A stretch of 64,000 nucleotides of DNA from Clostridia bacterium UC5.1-1E11 (GTDB lineage: Bacteria; Bacillota; Clostridia; Oscillospirales; Acutalibacteraceae): contig BCAA01000012.1 in NCBI GenBank assembly GCA_001305115.1, positions 1-64,000 of the forward strand. Reading direction: 5' to 3'. Position numbers and translations under genes: made by a program. The notes beneath the pieces are model-generated. The model did no database searches and had not been told where the DNA came from. It saw only the letters and a program-made list of their open reading frames with translations. The stretch's first letter is position 1. Each line of letters opens with the position of its first letter. Below are positions 54,867 through 63,785 of the stretch, in pieces.

Positions 54867-55756
54867 CTACCAATCTTGGAATAGCTTTCCTAGCTGTATC
54901 ACCTTTTTTGTTGCATAATCGCACAAAATTTCTATTTTTCCGGCATCTTTATCCAACTGCATAAAAAATTTCTGACACGTCCTGCAAGGCATACCTACTT
55001 TTCCGTCCGACATCACTACAACTATTTTCACAATTTGATTTTCTCCATTTGTAATCATATTTGCTATCGCATTTCTTTCTGCACACATTCTCAAAGAGCA
55101 AGTGGCATCCATACAAACACCGACGCAGATGTCTCCCTTTTCTGTAAGAAGTGCAACCGAAACAGAGCCAACTTCAAGTAAGTGGGAAGATTTCCTTTCG
55201 TACTGTACTTTCCTTGCAGCAATATATAGTTTGTCCCATGTCCCGTCATATTGTGAAAGCGCTTGTTCTTCCATTCTTCGCACAAAATCCTCTTTTCCCT
55301 CACAATAACGATCTATATCGTAGGGAAAATTTTGTGCAAGGATTTTTTTATTTGTGCGTATTCATCCCGTTCTTTTTTATGAGTGCGCATATAATCCCGG
55401 AATGCAAGGTGCCTTCCGATGTTGTTCCAATCGTCCGCGTGGAAGATATGGATTTGATGAGTTCGTTCATCTCCACCCTTCCGGAGATAGCGCCTGCCAG
55501 CTATTCCAAATTCTCCGAGGTATTCATAACCTATACTAGAAAAGTCCCCTGAAACAATATCCACTTGTTCAAGGCTTCTCACTACTGCCATAATGTCAAT
55601 AATCGGTTTAGCCGCCAGTCCCGGAACAGATGTACTGCCGATGTGATAGATTGTAATACAATTACCTTTTAATATTGCGCTTATCTTTTCTTTTTCTTGC
55701 TCATATTTTAACGGCCATTCCGGATTATAATCCAAAACGGTTATATGCTGTGGCAT
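54867..55756 (-). CDS. GrpB-domain / cytidine-deaminase-like fusion protein, one frameshift
   Basis: About 296 aa. Residues 1-165 are GrpB (UPF0157), a nucleotidyltransferase-like fold: ITVLDYNPEWPLKYEQEKEK, IYHIGSTSVPGLAAKPIIDI, RTHQIHIFHADDWNNIGRHL, AFRDYMRTHKKERDEYAQIK. One extra base in the T7 run at 55343-55349 carries this into ILAQNFPYDIDRYCEGKEDF and on, in the same frame, into a cytidine-deaminase fold. That part has zinc motifs CAERNAI and PCRTCQ, preceded by VGSVSVALLTEKGDICVGV. Without the correction there would be two ORFs, the second starting at a GTG at 55283. The joint chemistry is unknown. Confidence 0.75.
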
Positions 55757-55984
55757 AGGACAGCCCCCTCCCAATTACCTTCTACCTATCCCGATTCTTA
55801 GGGCTGTCTCAAATTTGAAAGATCCCGCTAAACGATCCCATTTCTTTGTTCTCTCCTGCATAATCGTTTTGATATTTGTATGTCTTTTCGCTAGCCCATC
55901 GGTAACATATTTCGAAAAAATGATTCTCTGTTATTAATCATATATGCAATGGGGATGCCTCCACTCCCTTCCAATTGGGTTGAA

Positions 55985-56880
55985 TCAAAAATTTTTATCA
56001 ATGAATTCAAAGAATGGTTTTTTATTCACTTTATCTGGATGATTCCTATACCAATCAAACGCTTCCTGTAGTCCTTCATACAATGGTTTCACCTCTTGCA
56101 TGAGTTCGTACTGCTTTGTAACATCAAGATCATATTCATAGTTATAAAAACTAAAATAGTTTCTCTGTTCAATGTCCTTGTACACATTCACACATTCAAG
56201 TTGAGCACCTACAACCTGATAACAAATTTTTACCCAATCATGGACAGATACTGTCGTTTGATTCCCTACGTTAAAAACGTGTCGAGAAGGTTTATTATCT
56301 AAGAGAATGTCTATAAATTTGCATAAATCGCCAATATGAAAAAACTGCAATTTCATATCCCCATTTTGGGGCAGATAGAACGTTCTGTTTTTCATGGCAC
56401 AATCAAAAACAAACGCTTCTCTGTACACATTATTCATGGGACCATATAAATACGGGGGCCTAAGAATGTACGCATTTGGGTTTCTTTTCAATAGAACTGC
56501 TTCAGCGTCTATTTTCCTTGTCCCATATTCCCCCCAAAACTTATTAATTGCTAATGGCGCCTCTTCTTTAATGGGTTGAGGGGAATACTCCGGATATACA
56601 GCGCTTGAACTAATAAAGATGTAATCTTCATAACCATCCAAAGCATCCAGCAATAATGCAATATCGTTACCAGTGTATGCAGTATCGATCACAACATCAA
56701 AATGAGTATTGCGAAGTGCGTTTCCCAGATGATGCCTATCCGCTTGAATAAGCTTTACGCCTTTCGACTGTTCTCTCGTATTCCGATTTAATACGTATAC
56801 GTCATATCCCTTTGAAACATAATACTCAGCAATATATCTGCTTACAAAGACAGTCCCACCAGTATAAGAAATCTCTTCAT
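55985..56880 (-). CDS. NAD-dependent epimerase/dehydratase family protein, one frameshift
   Basis: About 298-aa extended SDR protein. With one more G near 56855-56861 the start reads MKRFLILGGTVFVSRYIAEYY, the GxxGxxG-type nucleotide loop; as given, the first 16 residues come from a wrong frame. Then VIDTAYTGNDIALLLDAL, YIFISSSAVYPEY, EYGTRKIDAEAVLL (YxxxK, as Y-G-T-R-K), AYILRPPYLYGPMN and VFNVGNQTTVSVHDWVKICY. GGAGGGACAAAC precedes the ATG at 56880. The substrate is probably a nucleotide sugar; unknown. Confidence 0.85.
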
Positions 56881-56917
56881 GTTTGTCCCTCCACAAATTG
56901 ATTTTCATAAGCTGCGT

Positions 56918-58180
56918 TTATACTAAAATCGGACACTCCAGCGCCGCCGGAATGTCCGATTCAGGATACACAAGTCTGTTTTCGTTGGTAGGAATTTCAT
57001 TTTTTGCCAAATGCGGTACATAATCGTGGTCTACCGTCAGCACTGTAAAATAGGTTGGGTCCAATCGGGAAATGCCCTGCGAAATCCGCTGTATCAACTC
57101 AGAATCACTCCACTGAAAATCAAATGGTACACAGACATCAAAAATTACATTGGTATGCGTCGTTCCCCAAACAACGCGAAAATCATGCATACTGATTTGC
57201 TCGGAAAGTTCTTCGAGCAGATGTATCACTTGTTCTTTCAGCTTTGTCGTACGCGCATCGTCTGTGACCACCGGGTCCAAGTGAATGACCAGATGAATAT
57301 TCATATCCCGCAAAAAATCTCTTTCAATATTGTCAATGATGTCATGACTGACCAAAATGTCCTGCTCCGCAGGAACTTCACAGTGAACGGAGGCAAAACA
57401 ACGCCCTGGCCCATAGTTATGCACAGTCAAATCATGGAGGCCCAAAACACCGTCATAACTGAGTATTTTTTCATAGATACTTTGCACCAGCTCTTCTGTT
57501 GGAGCACTTCCCAACAGGGGATTGCTGGTTTCCATAATCAGGTGAACACCACCAATGACAATCAAAATAGCGACAACCATCCCCATCCAACCGTCCAGAT
57601 TGTAACCGGTCAGCTTGGTGACCGCCATACCGGCTAAAATGGCAATTGTACTGAACACATCATTCCGGCTGTCTGCCGCCGTTGCTTCCAGCGTCGTCGA
57701 TGCAATCCGCCGGCCAATTGTGCGGTAGAACACAAACTGCCACAGCTTGAGTAATACAGAGACCACCAGGACCACCACTGCCAATAAGCTGATCTCACTA
57801 TCCTCTGGATGAAGAATCTTCTCCAAAGAGGACTGCGCCAACTGAAATCCCAACAATAGAATAACCAACGATACAATCAGCCCACTGATATACTCAATTC
57901 TCGCATGGCCATACGGATGTTCTTTATCCGCTGGTTTTGCAGAAAGCTTAAAACCCACTAGGGTTACCACCGAGGACGCTGAATCCGACAGGTTATTGAC
58001 TGCATCGGCCACAATGGCGACGCTGTGAAATGCGATGCCTGCCAAAATCTTGATACAGAATAACAGCACATTGGTGGCAATTCCTACAATCCCTGCAAAT
58101 TTACCATATTGTTCCCGCACTGCATGGTTCTCTACATCTTGATAATTTTTAATGAACAGACGCACTAAGAAATCGGTCAT
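56918..58180 (-). CDS. Cation diffusion facilitator (CDF) family transporter
   Basis: 420 aa, six TM helices. First metal site HSVAIVADAVNNLSDSASSV (x-D-x3-D), then ADKEHPYGHARIEYISGL, second site TAADSRNDVFSTIA (D-x3-D). A long C-terminal cytoplasmic domain carries several His residues (DLTVHNYGPGRCFASVHCEV). It exports Zn2+, Mn2+ or Fe2+ by proton antiport; the metal cannot be told. GAGGAGAATGGT precedes the ATG at 58180. Confidence 0.94.
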   Translation of the reverse strand: MTDFLVRLFIKNYQDVENHAVREQYGKFAGIVGIATNVLLFCIKILAGIAFHSVAIVADAVNNLSDSASSVVTLVGFKLSAKPADKEHPYGHARIEYISGLIVSLVILLLGFQLAQSSLEKILHPEDSEISLLAVVVLVVSVLLKLWQFVFYRTIGRRIASTTLEATAADSRNDVFSTIAILAGMAVTKLTGYNLDGWMGMVVAILIVIGGVHLIMETSNPLLGSAPTEELVQSIYEKILSYDGVLGLHDLTVHNYGPGRCFASVHCEVPAEQDILVSHDIIDNIERDFLRDMNIHLVIHLDPVVTDDARTTKLKEQVIHLLEELSEQISMHDFRVVWGTTHTNVIFDVCVPFDFQWSDSELIQRISQGISRLDPTYFTVLTVDHDYVPHLAKNEIPTNENRLVYPESDIPAALECPILV

Positions 58181-58203
58181 ACCATTCTCCTCGCTTTGGC
58201 GCT

Positions 58204-58734
58204 CTAATCCACAAAGAGGCTTCCTCCCACACAATCGATCGTTACAAATAGGGGAAACTGTTCGATCTGAAGCTCCTTGACCGACTCACAACCGAGGTCC
58301 TCATAAGCAAGCACTTTGAGATTTCGCACACATTTGGCAGCCAACGCACCAGCACCACCAATGGCGCAAAGATACACAGCCCCATTGCGGCGAATCGCAT
58401 CCACCACTGCCGGGGCACGATTCCCCTTTCCAATCATACAAATCATGCCCAGATCTAGCAGGCGTGGCGCAAAGACATCCATGCGGGAAGAAGTCGTAGG
58501 CCCGCACGAACCAATCGGCAACCCCTCTGGGGCTGGAGTTGGCCCTGCGTAATACACCGTAGCTCCTTTTAAAGGAAACGGAGGCTCTTCCCCGTGGTCC
58601 AATTGCTCGCAAATCCGCTTATGCGCGGCATCGCGCGCAGTGTAAATGGTGCCGCTCAGCAAAATTTGATCCCCTGCGCGAAGTGTCTTCGCACATTGAA
58701 GCAGCTCATTTGTATGAATCTGAATGCGTTCCAT
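58204..58734 (-). CDS. Class I fumarate hydratase (Fe-S hydro-lyase) beta subunit
   Basis: 176-aa C-terminal-type domain of class I fumarases and tartrate dehydratases: LRAGDQILLSGTIYTARDAA, HKRICEQL, YYAGPTPAPEGLPIGSCGPT, TTSSRMDVFAPRLL, IGKGNRAPAVVDAI, YLCAIGGAGALAAKCV. In two-subunit enzymes it pairs with an alpha subunit carrying the 4Fe-4S cluster. No alpha gene is adjacent (corA is upstream, CDF downstream). GGAGGATTCAACT precedes the ATG at 58734. Confidence 0.93.
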   Translation of the reverse strand: MERIQIHTNELLQCAKTLRAGDQILLSGTIYTARDAAHKRICEQLDHGEEPPFPLKGATVYYAGPTPAPEGLPIGSCGPTTSSRMDVFAPRLLDLGMICMIGKGNRAPAVVDAIRRNGAVYLCAIGGAGALAAKCVRNLKVLAYEDLGCESVKELQIEQFPLFVTIDCVGGSLFVD

Positions 58735-58793
58735 AGTTGAATCCTCCATAAAAAAGGGAGCTGCCCAGCAGTTCCCCATTTCAGTCCGTCTGT

Positions 58794-59717
58794 TTAGAAC
58801 ATATCCTTCTTTCGAAGAATCAGGTAAGCAGCCCCCATGCTCACAATCGCCAAAAGCAACGGGAACCAAAAATACGGCAAAGGCAGGCCCGATACATTCA
58901 TGCCATAAAAACTGGAAATAACCGTCGGGATAGAAATCAACAGTGTGATCGAAGCCAAAACCTTCATCACAATATTCAGGTTATTGCTGATGACCGAAGC
59001 AAAGGCATCCATCGTTCCGGAAAGAATGTTGAGGTAGATGCTGGACATCTCAATCGCCTGCCGCACTTCAATCAACACATCCTCTAGCAGATCTTGGTCA
59101 TCCTCATAGAGCTTAATCACTCTTCCTCTCGAAATCTTTTCGATTGTGATTTCGCTGCCTTTGAGTGAAGAAGAGAAATAAACAAGGGACTTTTCAATAT
59201 CCAAAAGCTGAATCAGCTCAGAGTTCTTCATCGATTTGCGCAATTCCCGCTCCACATGGCTGCTGAGCTTATCAATCTGCTTCAAATACTGCAAATACTT
59301 TGTTGCAATCCGAAGCATCAGATGGAGGATAAAGCGCGTTTTCAGATTCGTCTGTACCCCTTTGACCACTCCGTCGGTAAACTCATCAATTACAGGATTT
59401 TCCCGCGTGCAGACCGTAATTACGTTTTTCTCTGTGATAATGATACCGAGCGGCGTCGTGGTATAAGTCACATGGCTGCCAGTCGTCTCAATCACCGGCA
59501 TATCGATAATCACCAATGTACTGTAATCCTCTGTATCAATATGGGAAGATTCCTCCTCGTCCATTGCCGCACGGAAGAAATCTGGCTCAATTTGAAAATC
59601 CTCAATCAAACCGCTGATCTCTGCATCCGTCGGAGCAATACAGTTGATCCAACAACCGGGCTCGCATGCCTCCAACTGGGTAATGTGTCCGTCAATCGTC
59701 TTGTAGTAGGACAGCAT
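58794..59717 (-). CDS. corA: CorA-family magnesium/divalent cation transporter
   Basis: 307 aa with a cytoplasmic N-terminal domain, a long helix and two C-terminal TM helices (VLASITLLISIPTVISSFY and WFPLLLAIVSMGAAYLILR). The YGMN selectivity signature between them reads SFYGMNVSGLP. The basic tail RKKDMF ends the protein. The ATG at 59717 (MLSYYKTIDG) has AAAGGAG 9 bases upstream; an ATG three codons earlier abuts that site. Confidence 0.95.
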   Translation of the reverse strand: MLSYYKTIDGHITQLEACEPGCWINCIAPTDAEISGLIEDFQIEPDFFRAAMDEEESSHIDTEDYSTLVIIDMPVIETTGSHVTYTTTPLGIIITEKNVITVCTRENPVIDEFTDGVVKGVQTNLKTRFILHLMLRIATKYLQYLKQIDKLSSHVERELRKSMKNSELIQLLDIEKSLVYFSSSLKGSEITIEKISRGRVIKLYEDDQDLLEDVLIEVRQAIEMSSIYLNILSGTMDAFASVISNNLNIVMKVLASITLLISIPTVISSFYGMNVSGLPLPYFWFPLLLAIVSMGAAYLILRKKDMF

Positions 59718-60003
59718 TGCGTTCATCTCCTTTATTATCTTTTCGTATGTCGCCGCATAAAGGGTCCGGTTTCACAATGCCACCTCCCAACGAGCGCCGG
59801 AATGCGCAAAAAAATGCGCGCGGGTCCACGCGCGAATATGATAATCATTTATAACAAATTCATTATAGCACAGAAAAAGGAGATTTCAAGGGTGTGAAGC
59901 ACATTTTGCATATTATTCCCGAAAACTTGCCCTCCAATGCCGTACACAGCCCAATTTGGCCTAAAATCATTCTTTTTTCATCAAACCATGAGAAAAGGCC
60001 AAC
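59718..60003 (-). other. Intergenic stretch between corA and ftsZ terminator
   Basis: About 285 bases without a supported gene; it contains a small hairpin GCGCGCGGGTCCACGCGCG near 59816-59835. Confidence 0.4.
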
Positions 60004-60030
60004 AAAAAGCCCGGAAAAAATCCGGGCTTT
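60004..60030 (-). terminator. ftsZ terminator
   Basis: Stem AAAGCCCGGA / TCCGGGCTTT with a T-rich loop, followed on the minus strand by TTG TTGG after the T5 run, 22 bases past the ftsZ stop. Confidence 0.85.
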
Positions 60031-60051
60031 CAAACAATTCAATATGTAAAA

Positions 60052-61179
60052 TTACTTGCGATTGAAAATGGACATAATATCCGTAAAGGTATCATCGTCG
60101 TCGATCGGCGCTGGGGCGGGTCTGCGGGATTGGCCCTCTCGGCTATCACGCGCCGTATTGGCATAGGCACCTGCCGATGTACTGCTCTTGCGTTCATCCA
60201 ACATCGCCTCATTGGTTCCGTCATGTGTCGCAAAACCAGTCGCAATGACTGTGACGCTCATCTCATCTTCCATGCTCTCATCGAATGCGGCACCCCAGAT
60301 GATATTTGCATCCTCGTGCGCCTGAGAGGCAATCATAGAAGAAGCGGTTTCAATTTCGTCCAAGCCAATATCCGGAGAAGAAGTGATGTTTACAATAACG
60401 CCCTTGGCGCCATTGATCGCTGTCTCCAACAATGGGCTGGAAATCGCCATATTGGCCGCTGTCTCCGCCTTATCCTTGCCGGAAGCGCGTCCAACGCCCA
60501 TGTGTGCATAGCCAGCATCCTTCATAATAGCTGTAACATCTGCAAAGTCCAAATTGACAAGGCCGGGAAGCTTGATGAGGTCCGAAATGCTCTGTACACC
60601 CTGACGAAGCACATCGTCCGCAATGGAGAACGCATTAACAAGCGTAATCCGCTGCTCGCTCACCAGCTTAAGGCGTTCATTTGGAATGACAACAAGGGAG
60701 TCCACATGCTCTCGCAGGGCAGCAATGCCACTTTCTGCCTGTTCCATGCGGCGCCTGCCTTCAAATGCAAAGGGTTTTGTCACAATACCTACGGTCAACA
60801 CGCCCATGTCACGGGCAACTTCTGCAACAATAGGAGCTGCACCTGTACCGGTACCCCCGCCCATACCTGCGGTGATAAACACCATATCGCTGCCGCGAAT
60901 TGCCGCTGCAATCGCCTCACGGCTCTCTTCGCCAGCCTTCTGCCCCATCTCAGGCTTGGACCCTGCGCCCTTTCCATGGGTCACCTTTTCACCAATCTGA
61001 ATTTTTTGAGTCGCCTTGGAACGATAGAGCGCTTGTTTATCGGTGTTGATGGAGATAAATTCCACCCCTTGTACGCCCATCGTAACCATGCGGTCGATCG
61101 CGTTTCCGCCGCCGCCGCCGACACCAATTACTTTTATCTGTACAATATTGTCAAAATCATTATCAATCTCAAAAGGCAT
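60052..61179 (-). CDS. ftsZ: Cell division protein FtsZ
   Basis: 375-aa tubulin-like GTPase that forms the Z-ring. [13 protein letters not shown] nucleotide loop, signature [17 protein letters not shown]-like segment [20 protein letters not shown], and T7 synergy loop. A C-terminal linker ([18 protein letters not shown]) ends in the conserved partner-binding peptide [28 protein letters not shown] precedes the ATG at 61179. Last in the murG-murA-ftsQ-ftsZ run, 133 bases after ftsQ; no ftsA in between. Confidence 0.97.
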   Translation of the reverse strand: MPFEIDNDFDNIVQIKVIGVGGGGGNAIDRMVTMGVQGVEFISINTDKQALYRSKATQKIQIGEKVTHGKGAGSKPEMGQKAGEESREAIAAAIRGSDMVFITAGMGGGTGTGAAPIVAEVARDMGVLTVGIVTKPFAFEGRRRMEQAESGIAALREHVDSLVVIPNERLKLVSEQRITLVNAFSIADDVLRQGVQSISDLIKLPGLVNLDFADVTAIMKDAGYAHMGVGRASGKDKAETAANMAISSPLLETAINGAKGVIVNITSSPDIGLDEIETASSMIASQAHEDANIIWGAAFDESMEDEMSVTVIATGFATHDGTNEAMLDERKSSTSAGAYANTARDSREGQSRRPAPAPIDDDDTFTDIMSIFNRK

Positions 61180-61312
61180 TGCTGCGTCCCCCTTAAACAT
61201 CCTTTTATTCCATAGCGCCAGACTTTGCCTAGGATATTACTAATTTATCACTTTTGCAAAGTAATTTCAATAACTATTTACATAAGCTTGAAAGTTTCCA
61301 AGTATTTCTACC

Positions 61313-62353
61313 CTATCCAGGCGCCGAAGCACTCTCATTCGAATAGTCCGGTTCGAATGGTACCCTGTTATTTACTGCATCCGATAGGTTTAACGTTCCT
61401 TTTTCATTTTCTTTGATTCCACCAGTATCGAGAATTCCTTTTGCGTAATCGAGTTTATAATCTAAATCGGTAGGAAGGCCAAGTTCCATCGTGATACGGC
61501 CGTCATACAAAATCGTCAGGTTGTACCGGTCGCTGAGGTCGATCTCTGTAATCTTGTCCAACCCGCTGTCCTCGATGGCCCCACGCAATTCTTGAAAAAT
61601 CTCCTTCGATTTATGCAGAGTGGATTCTTCTCCACTAACCCCTGTACTCTCTGCCGAAACGGCTTCCGATGAGCTTGTGGAGGATTCAGCCGAAGCAGAG
61701 GCATCGCCTTCTGCTGTGGAAGAGGAAGTATTCTCTTCCACATCGTCTGCATAGACAATCGGCTTTCCTACCTCTGCTTTGGCTAGTTCCAGGCCTTTGA
61801 CCAATGTGATTCCTTCCGGGACGGTATCTGCAAATTCCAGCACCTTTTCACTGCTTCCAAGCAATGCATACCGCCCTTCATAGGCAATCGCTCCACTCGC
61901 TGTATCATCTTCCACGTGAATGACAATGGTGGCAGGAAGCTGTCTGGAAACCTTCGCTGATTTAATATAGGGAAGTTCCCTTTCAATGGATGCGCGGGCC
62001 TCTTTGGTCTTTGCTAAAAAAAGGTTCTCTCCCCGCACAATTCCACTGATTTGCACAATCTGTTGCGCTGGGTAACGGGATGTTCCCGTCACTTGAATCG
62101 TGTCAATTTTAAACAACACGGTTAAGGAAAGTGTAACCGCGGCGACCACGACAAGCAGAAATGTCGCTATGTAAAACAAAATCGCTCGACGGCGCTTTCG
62201 ACGGCGCCGCAGGGCTGCTCTCTGCTCTGTTCCACGCGGCACTTGCCGCCCATTCGAAAAGCGCGGCGGCGGCTCCGGCGGTTCCCGCCGTGGATTTTGC
62301 GGAGGCCTTCGGCCGGGCGGCCCACCTCGCGTGCCATTGGGTGTCCTTGCCAT
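61313..62353 (-). CDS. ftsQ: Cell division protein FtsQ/DivIB
   Basis: 346 aa. Pro/Arg-rich cytoplasmic N-terminus (residues 1-56), one TM helix (ILFYIATFLLVVVAAVTLSL), POTRA domain (FKIDTIQVTGTSRYPAQQIV, SRQLPATIVIHVEDD) and the FtsQ beta domain (LSDRYNLTILYDGRITMELG). A Ser/Glu/Ala-rich insertion at about residues 205-245 interrupts the beta domain. It scaffolds the divisome with FtsL/FtsB. GGAAGGAAGTGAAACCGT precedes the ATG. Confidence 0.92.
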   Translation of the reverse strand: MARTPNGTRGGPPGRRPPQNPRREPPEPPPRFSNGRQVPRGTEQRAALRRRRKRRRAILFYIATFLLVVVAAVTLSLTVLFKIDTIQVTGTSRYPAQQIVQISGIVRGENLFLAKTKEARASIERELPYIKSAKVSRQLPATIVIHVEDDTASGAIAYEGRYALLGSSEKVLEFADTVPEGITLVKGLELAKAEVGKPIVYADDVEENTSSSTAEGDASASAESSTSSSEAVSAESTGVSGEESTLHKSKEIFQELRGAIEDSGLDKITEIDLSDRYNLTILYDGRITMELGLPTDLDYKLDYAKGILDTGGIKENEKGTLNLSDAVNNRVPFEPDYSNESASAPG

Positions 62354-62398
62354 ACGGTTTCACTTCCTTCCATCTGGACTTCCTTTCCAGTTCTTTGT

Positions 62399-63656
62399 TT
62401 AATCCGAAAGACGCGTTACCTGTGCACCGAGTGCACACAAACTCTTCTCCAAACATTCATACCCGCGATCGATGTGCCGTACGCCGCTGACGAGTGTCTC
62501 CCCTTGGGCAGCCAAGCCAGCCACTACCAAGGCCGCCCCACCCCGCAGGTCTGCCGCCTCGACCGGAGCCCCGGAAAGATGTCCTACCCCTTCTACCACG
62601 GCTACACGGCCTTCCACTTTGATATTCGCCCCCAAGCGAAGCAATTCTCCCACGTGCTTATAGCGGCTTTCAAAGATATTTTCTACAAAGATACTCGTAC
62701 CATTCGCCACTGCTGTCATTGCCATCATCGGGGCCTGCGCGTCCGTCGGAAAGCCCGGATAAGGCATAGTCCGTACATTCTTAATGCGGCTCAGGCGGTC
62801 CGGGGTATGCATACGGATTTCTTTTCCCCGAATCTCAAAACGGCACCCGCTCTCCTCAAATAGAGGAAGGACCGGCGCCAAGTGGGCTGGAAGTACATGA
62901 GTTAGCGTGATGCTGCTTCCCGTCGCCGCTGCTGCTGCAAGGAAGGTGGCCGCTGTGATCCGATCTGGAATCACCTCATGCTCACAGCCATGAAGGTTTT
63001 GACCCCTCTATGACGATGGTGCTCTCTCCCGCTCCAAGGATATTGGCGCCACATTGATTGAGGAACTCCGCTAAATCACAGATCTCTGGTTCACGCGCTG
63101 CATTGGTAATTACAGTTGTTCCCTGCGCACAGCAGGCGGCTAAAAGAACGTTTTCGGTTGCACCAACACTTGGGAAAGAAAAGGCAATATTTACGCCCTT
63201 GAGCCCCTCTGGAGCACTGCATTTTAAGCAACCGTGATCTTCCTGAATCTCCACCCCCATCTTCCGCAGTGCGGAAAGATGCAGATCAATCGGGCGGGGG
63301 CCCAGTTCGCAGCCTCCAGGAAAAGAAAGCTCCGCCCGACCCATACGGGAGATAATCGCCCCCAAAAAGACAATAGAGGAACGCATTTCCCGCATCAAAT
63401 ACTCCGGTATGTCGCTCTGCTCCACACCGCGTGGATCAATCGCAACATCCGCACCGGATCGCTCTGTATGGCATCCTAAATGCTGTAAAATCTTTTCCGA
63501 AGTTTGGACATCGGAGAGAACTGGACAGTTATGTAGCACACAAGTGCTGTCACAGAGCAGCGAGGCAGCCATTAACGGCAGCGTACTGTTTTTCGCACCA
63601 TGTACGCGAACCTCCCCCTTTAACCGGCTGGGTCCCTGAATCAAAAGTTTTGACAT
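62399..63656 (-). CDS. murA: UDP-N-acetylglucosamine 1-carboxyvinyltransferase, frameshifted
   Basis: First committed enzyme of peptidoglycan synthesis; adds enolpyruvate from PEP to UDP-GlcNAc. LKGEVRVHGAKNSTLPLMAA, catalytic Cys in SFPGGCELGPRPIDLHL, FPSVGATENVLLAACCA; after the break GCEHEVIPDRITAATFLAAA, YPGFPTDAQAPMMAMTAVAN, ESRYKHVGELLRLGANI and DLRGGAALVVAGLAA. Two missing bases near 62994-63008 restore EGVKTLHGCEHEVIPDR and give 419 aa, the family length. Since MurA is essential, this is probably a sequence error unless a second murA exists. AAGGGGTGCGGCT precedes the ATG. Confidence 0.93.
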
Positions 63657-63785
63657 AGCCGCACCCCTTTTCCCCCGGGAAAAATGCCGGTGCCCGGCGT
63701 TTTCCACGTATCACAGGTTTTTTGAACTGCTGTATACTATGCACCGGGAAGGTATGCTGTGCACACAGGGAAAAAGGCGCAATCG

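Noticed and set aside
55313..55774. Separate short GrpB gene and separate deaminase gene
   Set aside because: The deaminase frame continues upstream into the expected GrpB C-terminus and one homopolymer base joins them, so a single fusion gene is favoured.
60130..61215. 361-residue plus-strand ORF
   Set aside because: Lies wholly antisense to ftsZ, has Cys/His-rich composition typical of a shadow frame and no ribosome site.
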